Position numbers and translations under genes: made by a program. The notes beneath the pieces are model-generated. The model was not told where the DNA came from and did no database searches. It saw nothing but the letters and a program-made list of their open reading frames with translations. A stretch of 8,472 nucleotides of DNA from Rhodospirillaceae bacterium CCH5-H10. Its GTDB lineage: Bacteria > Pseudomonadota > Alphaproteobacteria > Reyranellales > Reyranellaceae. This document shows positions 1-6,070 of this stretch, in pieces (position 1 is the first letter of the stretch; each line of letters starts with the position of its first letter). Location of the stretch: positions 1 to 8,472 of the forward strand of contig LSKJ01000647.1 of the NCBI GenBank assembly GCA_001557035.1, read 5' to 3'.

Positions 1-832
1 CCAGCACCGCCGCGAGCGCGTGCTTCAGGTAATGGAAGCGGTCGATCATGGCCGACAGCGCGAAGTAGAGGGCGCGCAGGCCCAGCACCGCCATGATGTT
101 CGAGGTGTAGACCACGAACGTGTCGGTGGTGATGGCGAAGATCGCCGGCACCGAGTCCACCGCGAACACCAGGTCCGCGAGGTTGATCACCACCAGCGCG
201 AGGAACAGCGGCGTCGCGGCCAGCGCCATGCGGCCGGTGCGCTCGTCGGCGCGGAAGACGAAGAACCTGTCGCCGTGCAGTTCCTTGGTCACCCGCATGC
301 GCTTCGAGATCCAGCGGATGGCGGCGTTGTTCGCGAGGTCGGGCTCCTGGTCGGTCGTGAAGAACATCTTGATGCCGGTCACGATCAGGAAGGCGGCGAA
401 CAGGTAGAGCACCCAGTAGGCCTCGCTCACCAGTGCAGCACCTGCCGCGATCATCAGGCCGCGCAGCACGATCACGCCGATGATGCCCCAGAGCAGCGCG
501 CGATACTGGTACTTCGCCGGGATGGCGAAGAAGGTGAAGATCAGGCTGATGACGAAGATGTTGTCGATCGACAGCGCCTTCTCGATGAAGAAGCCGGTGA
601 AGTACTGCATGCCGAGGTCGGCGCCCTTCTCGACCCAGACCCAGGCGCCGAAGGCCAGCGCGATCGAGATGTAGAAGGCCGAGAGCTTCAGCGATTCGGC
701 GATGCCCATCACCCGGTCCTCCTTGTTCAGGAGGCCGAGGTCGAAGGCGGTGAGCAGCGCCACCAGGCTCACGAAGGCGAGCCAGAACCAGACCGGCGTG
801 CCGAGGAAGGGCTGGACCAGAAACTCGGTCAT
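1..832 (-). CDS. TerC/Alx-family integral membrane protein (C-terminus off the window)
   Basis: Seen: 277 codons run leftward off the window edge; the family is usually about 320 residues, so roughly the last 40-50 are missing. Hydrophobic segments alternate with short loops. The two family signatures are present: EKALSIDNIFV (residues 84-94, acidic D90) and ADLVFAVDSVPAIFAIT (219-235, D226), followed by TSNIMAVLGLRALYF. Known: TerC-family proteins are inner-membrane proteins. Several (E. coli Alx, Bacillus MeeF/MeeY) are linked to manganese export, and others to tellurite resistance. The paired acidic residues are thought to act in metal transport. Start: ATG at 832 gives MTEFLVQPFLGTPVWFW, the usual N-terminus, but lacks a clear Shine-Dalgarno. 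An in-frame ATG at 895 would add 21 hydrophilic, proline/histidine-rich residues and is less likely. The gene diverges from an OxyR-like regulator across a palindrome, so regulation by that protein is plausible (inference). The family call is firm; the substrate is not known. Confidence 0.93.
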   Translation of the reverse strand, partial: MTEFLVQPFLGTPVWFWLAFVSLVALLTAFDLGLLNKEDRVMGIAESLKLSAFYISIALAFGAWVWVEKGADLGMQYFTGFFIEKALSIDNIFVISLIFTFFAIPAKYQYRALLWGIIGVIVLRGLMIAAGAALVSEAYWVLYLFAAFLIVTGIKMFFTTDQEPDLANNAAIRWISKRMRVTKELHGDRFFVFRADERTGRMALAATPLFLALVVINLADLVFAVDSVPAIFAITTDTFVVYTSNIMAVLGLRALYFALSAMIDRFHYLKHALAAVL

Positions 833-912
833 GCGGGGGCCCGGTGGATGCGGCGGCTCATGGTGCGTCGTCCTCTGCGATGAGACGTCCGACATGGGCA
901 CCGGAGGGCGAT

Positions 913-918
913 TGTATA
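913..918 (-). promoter_or_regulatory. Candidate -10 element for the TerC gene
   Basis: Read on the minus strand the bases are TATACA, matching four of six positions of the sigma-70 -10 consensus in an otherwise GC-rich stretch. Transcription would begin near 906, and the palindrome at 941-959 would then be centred about 44 bp upstream. That is where a LysR-type activator usually touches RNA polymerase. No good -35 hexamer is seen, which is common at activator-dependent promoters. This is inferred from sequence only. Confidence 0.35.
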
Positions 919-919
919 A

Positions 920-959
920 ATAGAATTGACGGGCTATTTTCGATAGTCTCAGACTATCG
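920..959. promoter_or_regulatory. OxyR/LysR-type operator: 19-bp perfect palindrome plus degenerate upstream half
   Basis: Seen: bases 941-959 read CGATAGTCTCAGACTATCG, a perfect palindrome about a single central C. It contains ATAG-N7-CTAT at 943-957, the half-site geometry of OxyR (ATAG-N7-CTAT, the basic T-N11-A LysR box). A looser pair, ATAG at 920-923 and CTAT at 934-937, lies just beside it. Together they span 38 bp, close to the 37 bp of a full tetrameric OxyR site, but the left pair has 10 rather than 7 bases between halves. The element sits between the divergent TerC and OxyR-like genes and ends 6 bp before the regulator's ATG. Binding there would suit autorepression plus control of TerC (inference). 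Confidence 0.7.
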
Positions 960-965
960 CCTTGC

Positions 966-1880
966 ATGACCACGCTTCGGCAACTCTCCTATCTGGTGGC
1001 CCTGGCCGACAGCCGCAGCTTCCGGCGGGCCGCGGACGCCGTGCACATCGCCCAGCCGACGCTGAGCCAGCAGCTCCGCGCGCTGGAGGCGCGGCTGGGC
1101 GTCACCCTGGTCGAGCGCAACGAGAGCCCGGTTCAGCTCACGCCGATCGGCCGGGACCTGGTGACGCGCGCCCGCCGCATCCTCCTCGACGTCAAGGATG
1201 CCGAGGACATGGTGCGGCGCTCGCGGGCGGGCATCGCCGGCACCATCCGCTTCGGCGTCACGCCGACGCTCGGCCCCTACCTGATGCCGCGCATCGTGGC
1301 CTCGCTGCACCGGCGCTTCCCCGACATGCGGCTCTATATCCGCGAGGGCATTCCCGACGAGCAGGCGCGCGAGCTGGCGCGCGGCGAACTCGACATGGTG
1401 CTGTCGCCGCTCCCCGTCTCCGGCAGCGACCTGCACATCGAGCCGCTGTTCCGCGAGCCGCTGCACATCGTCTGCCCGCCCGAGCATCCGCTGGGCCGGG
1501 CCGCGAAGGTGCGCCGCGGCGATCTGGCGGGCATCGGCTTCCTCAGCCTCGACCGCCGCCACCATGCCCATCGCCAGGCCCGCGAGATCTGCGACGACCT
1601 CAAGGCCACGCTGCTGGAGGACTACGAGGGCACGAGCCTCGACAGCCTGCGCCAGATGTGCGGCTCGGGCCTGGGCTTCGCGATCCTGCCGGAACTCTAT
1701 CTGCGGTCCGAGGTAGGCGGCGCCGACATGGTCACCCGCCTCTCGATGGCCGGCTGGAGCGCCAGCCGCTCCATCGCCGCGGTCTGGCGCGACGGCTCGG
1801 CCTACGCCGACAGCTACGCCACCATCGCCGAGACGATCGCGGTGGAGGCGCGGAGCATTCTTGCGGGGCCGGCGCTTTAG
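966..1880 (+). CDS. OxyR-like LysR-family transcriptional regulator, peroxidatic Cys replaced by His
   Basis: This 304-residue protein aligns along its length with OxyR. The N-terminal winged helix-turn-helix (about 1-60) includes FRRAADAVHIAQPTLSQQL and LGVTLVER. A linker helix follows, then a substrate-binding-type sensor domain (about 92-300) with TPTLGPYL (T101 matches the OxyR active-site threonine), TSLDSLRQM and GFAILPEL. Odd feature: E. coli OxyR has GHCLRDQ with reactive C199 and resolving C208, nine residues apart. Here the segment is RHHAHRQAREIC (198-209), with H200 at the C199 position and C209 kept at the C208 position. The only other cysteines are C170 and C232. The known thiol-disulfide switch therefore cannot form in its usual way. 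Start: ATG 966 matches the OxyR N-terminus. There is no clear Shine-Dalgarno, and the palindrome ends 6 bp upstream, so the leader is short. It is divergent from TerC. The OxyR-like fold is a confident call; what it senses is unknown. Confidence 0.93.
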   Translation: MTTLRQLSYLVALADSRSFRRAADAVHIAQPTLSQQLRALEARLGVTLVERNESPVQLTPIGRDLVTRARRILLDVKDAEDMVRRSRAGIAGTIRFGVTPTLGPYLMPRIVASLHRRFPDMRLYIREGIPDEQARELARGELDMVLSPLPVSGSDLHIEPLFREPLHIVCPPEHPLGRAAKVRRGDLAGIGFLSLDRRHHAHRQAREICDDLKATLLEDYEGTSLDSLRQMCGSGLGFAILPELYLRSEVGGADMVTRLSMAGWSASRSIAAVWRDGSAYADSYATIAETIAVEARSILAGPAL

Positions 1881-1891
1881 CTGCGTGAAGC

Positions 1892-1990
1892 AAAGGTCCC
1901 TCACTGCGTTCGGGATGACAGTGATTGCTGCATCGACGCACTGCGCCAACCCGAGCCCCATTGTCATCCCGAACGCAGTGAGGGACCTTT
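1892..1990. repeat. Long inverted repeat with perfect 29-nt arms between convergent genes
   Basis: Seen: the arm at 1892-1920 (starting AAAGGTCCCTCACTG) is exactly the reverse complement of the arm at 1962-1990, with a 41-nt loop at 1921-1961. It starts 12 bp after the regulator's stop and ends 13 bp before the channel's stop, filling the convergent gap. Known from memory: palindromes with a core like GTCATCCCGAACGCAGTGAGGG are dispersed in many alphaproteobacterial genomes as REP-like intergenic elements. Each strand's RNA would form a very strong hairpin, which could stop read-through from both sides or stabilise 3' ends, but there is only a TTT after the arm rather than a real T-run. The repeat itself is certain; its function is inferred. 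Confidence 0.93.
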
Positions 1991-2003
1991 CCCTTCGCCG
2001 ATC

Positions 2004-2792
2004 CTAAATCCCCTCGTTGGGGATCTTGAGGACGACGCCGCAATGCTTGCAGTGGACGGCGTCGAGGTCGTGCACCAGCAGCGCGCAGGAGGGGCACTCG
2101 AAGCGGACCTTGTTGGGCCGGAAGATGGCCTGCAGCAGGCGCAGGAAGAGGCCCACGCCCACCACCATGATGATCACGGCGAGCAGCCGGCCGCCGGGCG
2201 TCTTCAGGGTGATGTCGCCGAAGCCGGTCGTCGTCAGCGTCGTGATGGTGAAGTAGAGCGCGTCGACGTAGTTCGCGATCTGTGGGTTGATGCTGTGCTG
2301 GGTGACGTAGACCACCGACGTCACGATGAAGATGAAGACGCCGAGATTGACCGTGCGCTGGATGATGTCCTCGTTGCGCCGGAACCACGGCGAATCGTGC
2401 CGCAGGTCGCGCAGCAGGTGGTAGGAGCGCAGCAGCCGCAGCGCCCGCGCGATGCGCAGGAAGCCGAGATTGTCGATGAAGACCGGCAGCAGCAGCGACA
2501 GGATCACGATCAGGTCGGCCACCGACGTGAGGCTGAACAGGTGGCGCAGCGGCCGGCGCTGGACCCACAGCCGGGCGGCGAACTCGACCGACAGCACGAC
2601 GCCGAGCGCGAGATCGAGCGCGATCATCCAGGGCTGCTGCCCGCCGAACGGCGCCAGCAGGAACACGCCGATGGTGGCGACGTCGAAGGCGACGAGACCG
2701 TAACGAAACCGTCGCGCTTCCGGCCCGTCGCCGAAATAGAGATCCCGGAACTTTTCGCGCAGTGTCGTCGTCGCCATGCCCTCAGATATCAT
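2004..2792 (-). CDS. Voltage-gated-type potassium channel with C-terminal zinc ribbon
   Basis: This 262-residue inner-membrane ion channel has S1 (about 31-49), S2 (55-77) and S3 (87-107). S4 carries arginines at every third position (R113, R116, R119, R122), the pattern of a voltage sensor. S5 (about 148-165) is followed by the pore helix with selectivity filter TTTGFGD (187-193), and S6 (about 202-224). GFGD is an accepted variant of the K+ filter GYGD. After S6 comes a short cytoplasmic tail with CPSC (233-236) and CKHC (248-251), spaced as a zinc ribbon, ending KIPNEGI. Known: six-helix K+ channels assemble as tetramers. Inference: the ribbon may bind zinc and aid assembly or gating. Start: ATG 2792 is given. 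ATG 2777 (MATTTLREKF) is equally possible and has GAGGG just upstream, though very close. It lies 33 bp after the amidohydrolase stop, probably on the same transcript. Confidence 0.92.
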   Translation of the reverse strand: MISEGMATTTLREKFRDLYFGDGPEARRFRYGLVAFDVATIGVFLLAPFGGQQPWMIALDLALGVVLSVEFAARLWVQRRPLRHLFSLTSVADLIVILSLLLPVFIDNLGFLRIARALRLLRSYHLLRDLRHDSPWFRRNEDIIQRTVNLGVFIFIVTSVVYVTQHSINPQIANYVDALYFTITTLTTTGFGDITLKTPGGRLLAVIIMVVGVGLFLRLLQAIFRPNKVRFECPSCALLVHDLDAVHCKHCGVVLKIPNEGI

Positions 2793-2825
2793 GGCCGAGG
2801 GTTCGGGGCACGAGGACGGCGGAAA

Positions 2826-4535
2826 CTACTCCGCCGCCCGCGCCAGCGGCATCGCGAGCGTGGGCCGGGCGGTGCTGAAGGAGCGCAGGACCTGGCCGGG
2901 TGGCTTCACCTTCACATAGTCCTCGCCGTCGAAGACCTGCACGCCGTTGACCCACACGCCCTTGAGGCCCGGGGCGCTGCGGATCAGGCGGTTGGCGCCG
3001 GCCGGGAGGTCGGCGACGCGGCGGGTGCGGCTGACATGGATGGTCGCGGGATCGAACAGCATGAGGTCGGCCCAGGCGCCGACCTCGATGCGACCGCGGT
3101 CGACGATGCCGTAGATGTGGGCCGGATCGCCGGTCAGCTTGCGGATGGCGTGCGGCAGGCTGAAGCGGCCGAGTTCGCGGACCCAGCGGCCGAGCAGGTG
3201 CATGGCATAGCCCGCGTCGCAGAACAGCGTGAGATGCGCGCCGGCGTCGGACAGGCTGATGAGGTTGCCGTCGTCCGCGATGAGATCACCGACACGCTTC
3301 TCGTCGACGTTCAGCAGCCGCACGATGAAGGTCGTCTCGAGATCGTCGGCCAGCCCGATGTCTAGCAGCGCATCCACCGGATCGACGCCGCGCTCGCGCG
3401 CGATGTCCTCGATGGTGCGGCCTTCCAGCTGGGCCTGCGTCGGCGAGACGGCCACTTCCATCAGGTGCCAGGTGCCGTTGAAGATGCGGCCGCCCTCGAC
3501 CGGCGTCGCCAGCGACGTCTTGAACGCCGCGCGAAAGGCGGGATCGACGAACAGCGCGCGATGCTGCGCCTTGTCGCCGGCCTTGGGCCACGGCGCGATG
3601 GTCTGCAGCATGTAGGCGTTGAGCAGGCCGAAGTTCATGTTGAGCGGCTGGCACGAGGCCTGGGCATAGACCGCGTGGCCGCGCGTGCGCGCCTCGGCAC
3701 AGGCGGCGGAGATCCCCGGCGCATGCTCGGGCTTCGTCGGATAGTCGAGCAGCGGGCAGTAGATCACCGGCCGGCCGGAGAGCCGGGCCAGTTCCTCCAT
3801 GAAGGGAATGGTCGAGCGCTGGCCGCAGGTCGCCATGGTGACGCCGTGGCCGTGCCGCGCCATCACCCGCGCCAGCGCGCGGAACTCGTCGTCGCTGGCC
3901 AGGCGCGACGGCACCGGAATGCCGCCATAGCCATTGTGGTTCTCGAAGGTCGAGGAGCCCAGCCCGATCGCGCCGGCCGCCAGCGCCTCGTCGAACAGCG
4001 ATGACATCTTCGCGAGTTCGTCGGCCGTCGCCTCGCGCTCTGAGCCCGCGTCGCCCATCACGACGGTGCGCAGCGCCGAGTGCGAGCAGAAGGAGGCGAC
4101 GTTGGGCGTGACGCCGCGCCGGGCGATGAAGTCGAGGTAGCTCGCGAAATCGTCGAACTGCCAGTCGACGCCCTCGCGCAGCGCGTCGAGCGACATCGCC
4201 TCGACCTCGGAGAGGTTCTTGAGCAGCGTGTCGCGCGTGGCCGGCGTCGCCGGGGCGATGCCGAAGCCGCAATTGCCGATCACCACCGTCGTGACGCCCA
4301 GCGCCGGCGACGGCGAGGCCGTGGAATCCCAGGTGAGCTGCGCGTCGTAGTGGGTGTGGACGTCGATGACGCCGGGCGCCAGCACCAGGCCCGCCGCGTC
4401 CACCGTCTCGCGCGCCGGCCCGAGATCGCGGCCGATGGCGGCGATGCGGCCGTCCTTCACCGCGACGTCCGCCTTGCGCAGCGGGTTGCCCAGACCGTCG
4501 GCGACGTCGGCATTCGTGACGACCAGATCGAACAT
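2826..4535 (-). CDS. N-acyl-D-amino-acid deacylase family amidohydrolase
   Basis: This 569-residue enzyme of the amidohydrolase superfamily has a small beta-sandwich (about 1-55), a metal-dependent TIM barrel, then the sandwich's second half (about 475-545; IVDRGRIEVGAWADLMLFDP). Visible motifs are VIDVHTHYDAQ (H60, H62), GNCGFGIAP (C89, matching the zinc-binding cysteine of D-aminoacylases), CSHSALR (150-156) and SDAGAH (429-434, D430 the likely catalytic aspartate). Known: relatives hydrolyse N-acyl-D-amino acids to the free D-amino acid and a carboxylate; the substrate here cannot be told. Odd: the two histidine motifs of classical D-aminoacylases are not recognisable; the segments read MATCGQR (C237) and VIYCPLLDYP (C260). 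No signal peptide is seen, so it should be cytoplasmic. Start: ATG 4535, fixed by GGGAGG five bases upstream; an ATG at 4616 would only add an unrelated 27-residue tail. It is the likely first gene of a unit with the channel. Confidence 0.9.
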   Translation of the reverse strand: MFDLVVTNADVADGLGNPLRKADVAVKDGRIAAIGRDLGPARETVDAAGLVLAPGVIDVHTHYDAQLTWDSTASPSPALGVTTVVIGNCGFGIAPATPATRDTLLKNLSEVEAMSLDALREGVDWQFDDFASYLDFIARRGVTPNVASFCSHSALRTVVMGDAGSEREATADELAKMSSLFDEALAAGAIGLGSSTFENHNGYGGIPVPSRLASDDEFRALARVMARHGHGVTMATCGQRSTIPFMEELARLSGRPVIYCPLLDYPTKPEHAPGISAACAEARTRGHAVYAQASCQPLNMNFGLLNAYMLQTIAPWPKAGDKAQHRALFVDPAFRAAFKTSLATPVEGGRIFNGTWHLMEVAVSPTQAQLEGRTIEDIARERGVDPVDALLDIGLADDLETTFIVRLLNVDEKRVGDLIADDGNLISLSDAGAHLTLFCDAGYAMHLLGRWVRELGRFSLPHAIRKLTGDPAHIYGIVDRGRIEVGAWADLMLFDPATIHVSRTRRVADLPAGANRLIRSAPGLKGVWVNGVQVFDGEDYVKVKPPGQVLRSFSTARPTLAMPLARAAE

Positions 4536-4735
4536 GCAATCCTCCCGGAGCGTGCGGCACTTCGAGTGCGTTTGGCCGTCATTCTCCGCGAGAAGCGTGA
4601 CGTTGTACCGCCTCAATTCACGGCATTTCCGCGTCGTGGATGGGTGGGTATCGAACCGATGGCGGAACGACGCCCGGGTCCAGACGTTGGGGTCCGCAAT
4701 TTCGCGACCCCGGACTTCGGTCCCGAACGAGGATC
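4536..4735. other. Divergent intergenic region between amidohydrolase and antiporter
   Basis: This 200-bp stretch separates two divergent genes and must hold both promoters. I could not identify a convincing -35/-10 pair for either. One short hairpin is visible: GGGGTC (4689-4694) pairs with GACCCC (4706-4711) across an 11-base loop, 24 bases before the antiporter ATG. It would lie in that gene's leader RNA, but a hairpin this size is common by chance in GC-rich DNA. The segment GGTATCGAACCGATGG (4648-4663) faintly resembles a tRNA T-arm but has no matching cloverleaf. Confidence 0.5.
4541..4546 (-). promoter_or_regulatory. Shine-Dalgarno of the amidohydrolase gene
   Basis: On the minus strand the bases are GGGAGG, followed by ATTGC and the ATG at 4535. 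This near-perfect site with five-base spacing settles the start, rejecting the in-frame ATG 81 bases further upstream. Confidence 0.85.
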
Positions 4736-5965
4736 ATGGACCCCTATATCGTGATGCTCGCCGGCTTCGGCGCGATCGTGCTTTTGACAGCATGGCTTCC
4801 CATGGTGCTGAAGGAGCTGCCGCTTTCGCTGCCGATCTTCTGTGTCGCGGGCGGCGCCCTTCTGGCCGGCTTCTTCGACCAGGCGCAGGCCCCCTCGCCC
4901 CAGACCCATCTCAAGCTGACGGAAAGGCTGACGGAAGCCGTTGTCATCGTGGCGCTGATGGGTGCCGGGCTAAAACTCGACCGGCCGCTGGCGTGGGCGA
5001 CCGCCGGCCTGACTTGGCGGCTGCTGGGAATTGCCATGCCGCTCACCATCGTCGCCATCGCCCTGCTGGCGCACGGGCTGCTGGGCGTCGGGCTGGCCGC
5101 GGCGCTCCTGCTGGGCGCTGCGCTCTCGCCCACCGATCCCGTGCTGGCCAGCGACGTGCAGGTCGGCCCGCCGGGCCAGGGCGGCGAAGACGAGGTGCGC
5201 TTCACCCTGACGTCCGAAGCCGGACTGAACGACGGGCTCGCATTTCCTTTCGTCTATCTTGCCATCCTGCTCGCGACGGCGAGCCCGGCCGACGCGTCCT
5301 GGCTGGACTGGGTGACGCTCGACCTGGGCTGGCGGCTGGCGGCGGGGATCGCCGTCGGGGTCGCCGTCGGCCGCGGCCTCGGCTGGCTGACCTTCCGTCT
5401 CCCCAACCGCTCCAAGCTCTCGCGCACCGGCGACGGGTTCGTGGCGCTGGGCATCACCGCGATCGCCTACAGCCTCGCCGAGATGGCGCACGGCTACGGG
5501 TTCCTGGCGGTCTTCGTGTCGGCCGTCGCCTTCCGCGGCTTCGAACGGCGGCATCACTACCACGAGAAGCTGCACGACTTCGTCGAGCAGATCGAACGCC
5601 TGCTGATGATGATGCTTCTCGTGCTGTTCGGCGGCGCGCTGGCGGAGGGCGGCCTGTTGCGCAACACCGACTGGGCGATGGTCGGGTTCGCCGCGCTCAC
5701 GCTGCTGGTCGTGAGGCCGCTGGTCGCCTGGATCAGCCTGCTCGGCCGCAAGGAGCCGACACCGGAACGGGCGATCATCGCCTTCTTCGGCATTCGCGGC
5801 ATCGGGTCCGTCTATTACATCGCCTTTGCCCTGGGCCGGGCGCCGTTCGAGGGAGCGGACCTGCTGTGGAACGCCGTATCTCTGGTGATCCTCATCTCGA
5901 TCACCTTGCACGGCACGACCGTCACGCCGGTCATGCGGTTCATCGACAAGCGCCGCGGGCGCTGA
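4736..5965 (+). CDS. CPA1-family Na+/H+ antiporter (NhaP-type)
   Basis: This 409-residue polytopic inner-membrane protein is expected to exchange Na+ (or K+/Li+) for H+ and so control cytoplasmic pH and sodium. Family marks in order: GAGLKLDR (77-83 region), LSPTDPV (130-136, the T-D of the unwound transport helix), SEAGLNDG (160-167, with the N165-D166 pair typical of CPA1 electroneutral exchangers rather than the D-D of CPA2), GIRG (352-355, R354) and LHGTTVTPVM near the end. It has about 11-13 hydrophobic segments and no long cytoplasmic tail; it stops just after the last helix at KRRGR, so it is a compact form without a TrkA/RCK domain. Start: ATG 4736 (MDPYIVMLAG) has GAGG a little close upstream. 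An in-frame ATG at 4640 would add 32 arginine/glycine-rich residues with no family likeness. The family is firm; ion preference is not readable from the sequence. Confidence 0.93.
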   Translation: MDPYIVMLAGFGAIVLLTAWLPMVLKELPLSLPIFCVAGGALLAGFFDQAQAPSPQTHLKLTERLTEAVVIVALMGAGLKLDRPLAWATAGLTWRLLGIAMPLTIVAIALLAHGLLGVGLAAALLLGAALSPTDPVLASDVQVGPPGQGGEDEVRFTLTSEAGLNDGLAFPFVYLAILLATASPADASWLDWVTLDLGWRLAAGIAVGVAVGRGLGWLTFRLPNRSKLSRTGDGFVALGITAIAYSLAEMAHGYGFLAVFVSAVAFRGFERRHHYHEKLHDFVEQIERLLMMMLLVLFGGALAEGGLLRNTDWAMVGFAALTLLVVRPLVAWISLLGRKEPTPERAIIAFFGIRGIGSVYYIAFALGRAPFEGADLLWNAVSLVILISITLHGTTVTPVMRFIDKRRGR

Positions 5966-5993
5966 CGCCGGAATTCAGCCTGACGGAACTTGC

Positions 5994-6022
5994 ATGCCGC
6001 AGGACCGTTGTGCGTGCGGCAT
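5994..6022. repeat. Short inverted repeat between antiporter and Cys-rich protein genes
   Basis: ATGCCGCA at 5994-6001 and TGCGGCAT at 6015-6022 are exact inverted copies separated by 13 bases. The pair sits 28 bp after the antiporter stop and 48 bp before the next ATG. It could be a 3' hairpin of the antiporter mRNA or an operator for the next gene. There is no T-run after it, so a classical terminator is unlikely. Eight-base arms could occur by chance. Confidence 0.4.
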
Positions 6023-6060
6023 CGGCCGGACCGCGGAGGCCTTATCCCGCGCCTGACGGT

Positions 6061-6065
6061 GGAGG
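6061..6065 (+). promoter_or_regulatory. Shine-Dalgarno of the secreted Cys-rich protein gene
   Basis: GGAGG is followed by ACGGC and the ATG at 6071. This ideal site picks the start that also gives a clean signal peptide, against an in-frame upstream start near 5990. Confidence 0.85.
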
Positions 6066-6070
6066 ACGGC

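Noticed and set aside
20..883. 287-codon plus-strand open frame opposite TerC
   Set aside because: Low-complexity charged translation; TerC signature motifs on the other strand are unambiguous.
2043..3365. 440-codon plus-strand open frame crossing the channel and amidohydrolase genes
   Set aside because: It spans two well-supported minus-strand genes and their gap, and its composition (Asp/Arg/His/Gln-rich) is that of an antisense shadow.
4648..4663. tRNA T-arm-like sequence (minus strand GGTTCGATACC)
   Set aside because: The five-base T-stem does not pair, and no anticodon or acceptor stem could be found nearby.
4689..4711. Leader hairpin before the antiporter as a possible riboswitch
   Set aside because: Only a six-base stem with an 11-base loop; no match to a known riboswitch core such as the pH-responsive PRE or yybP-ykoY element could be recognised.
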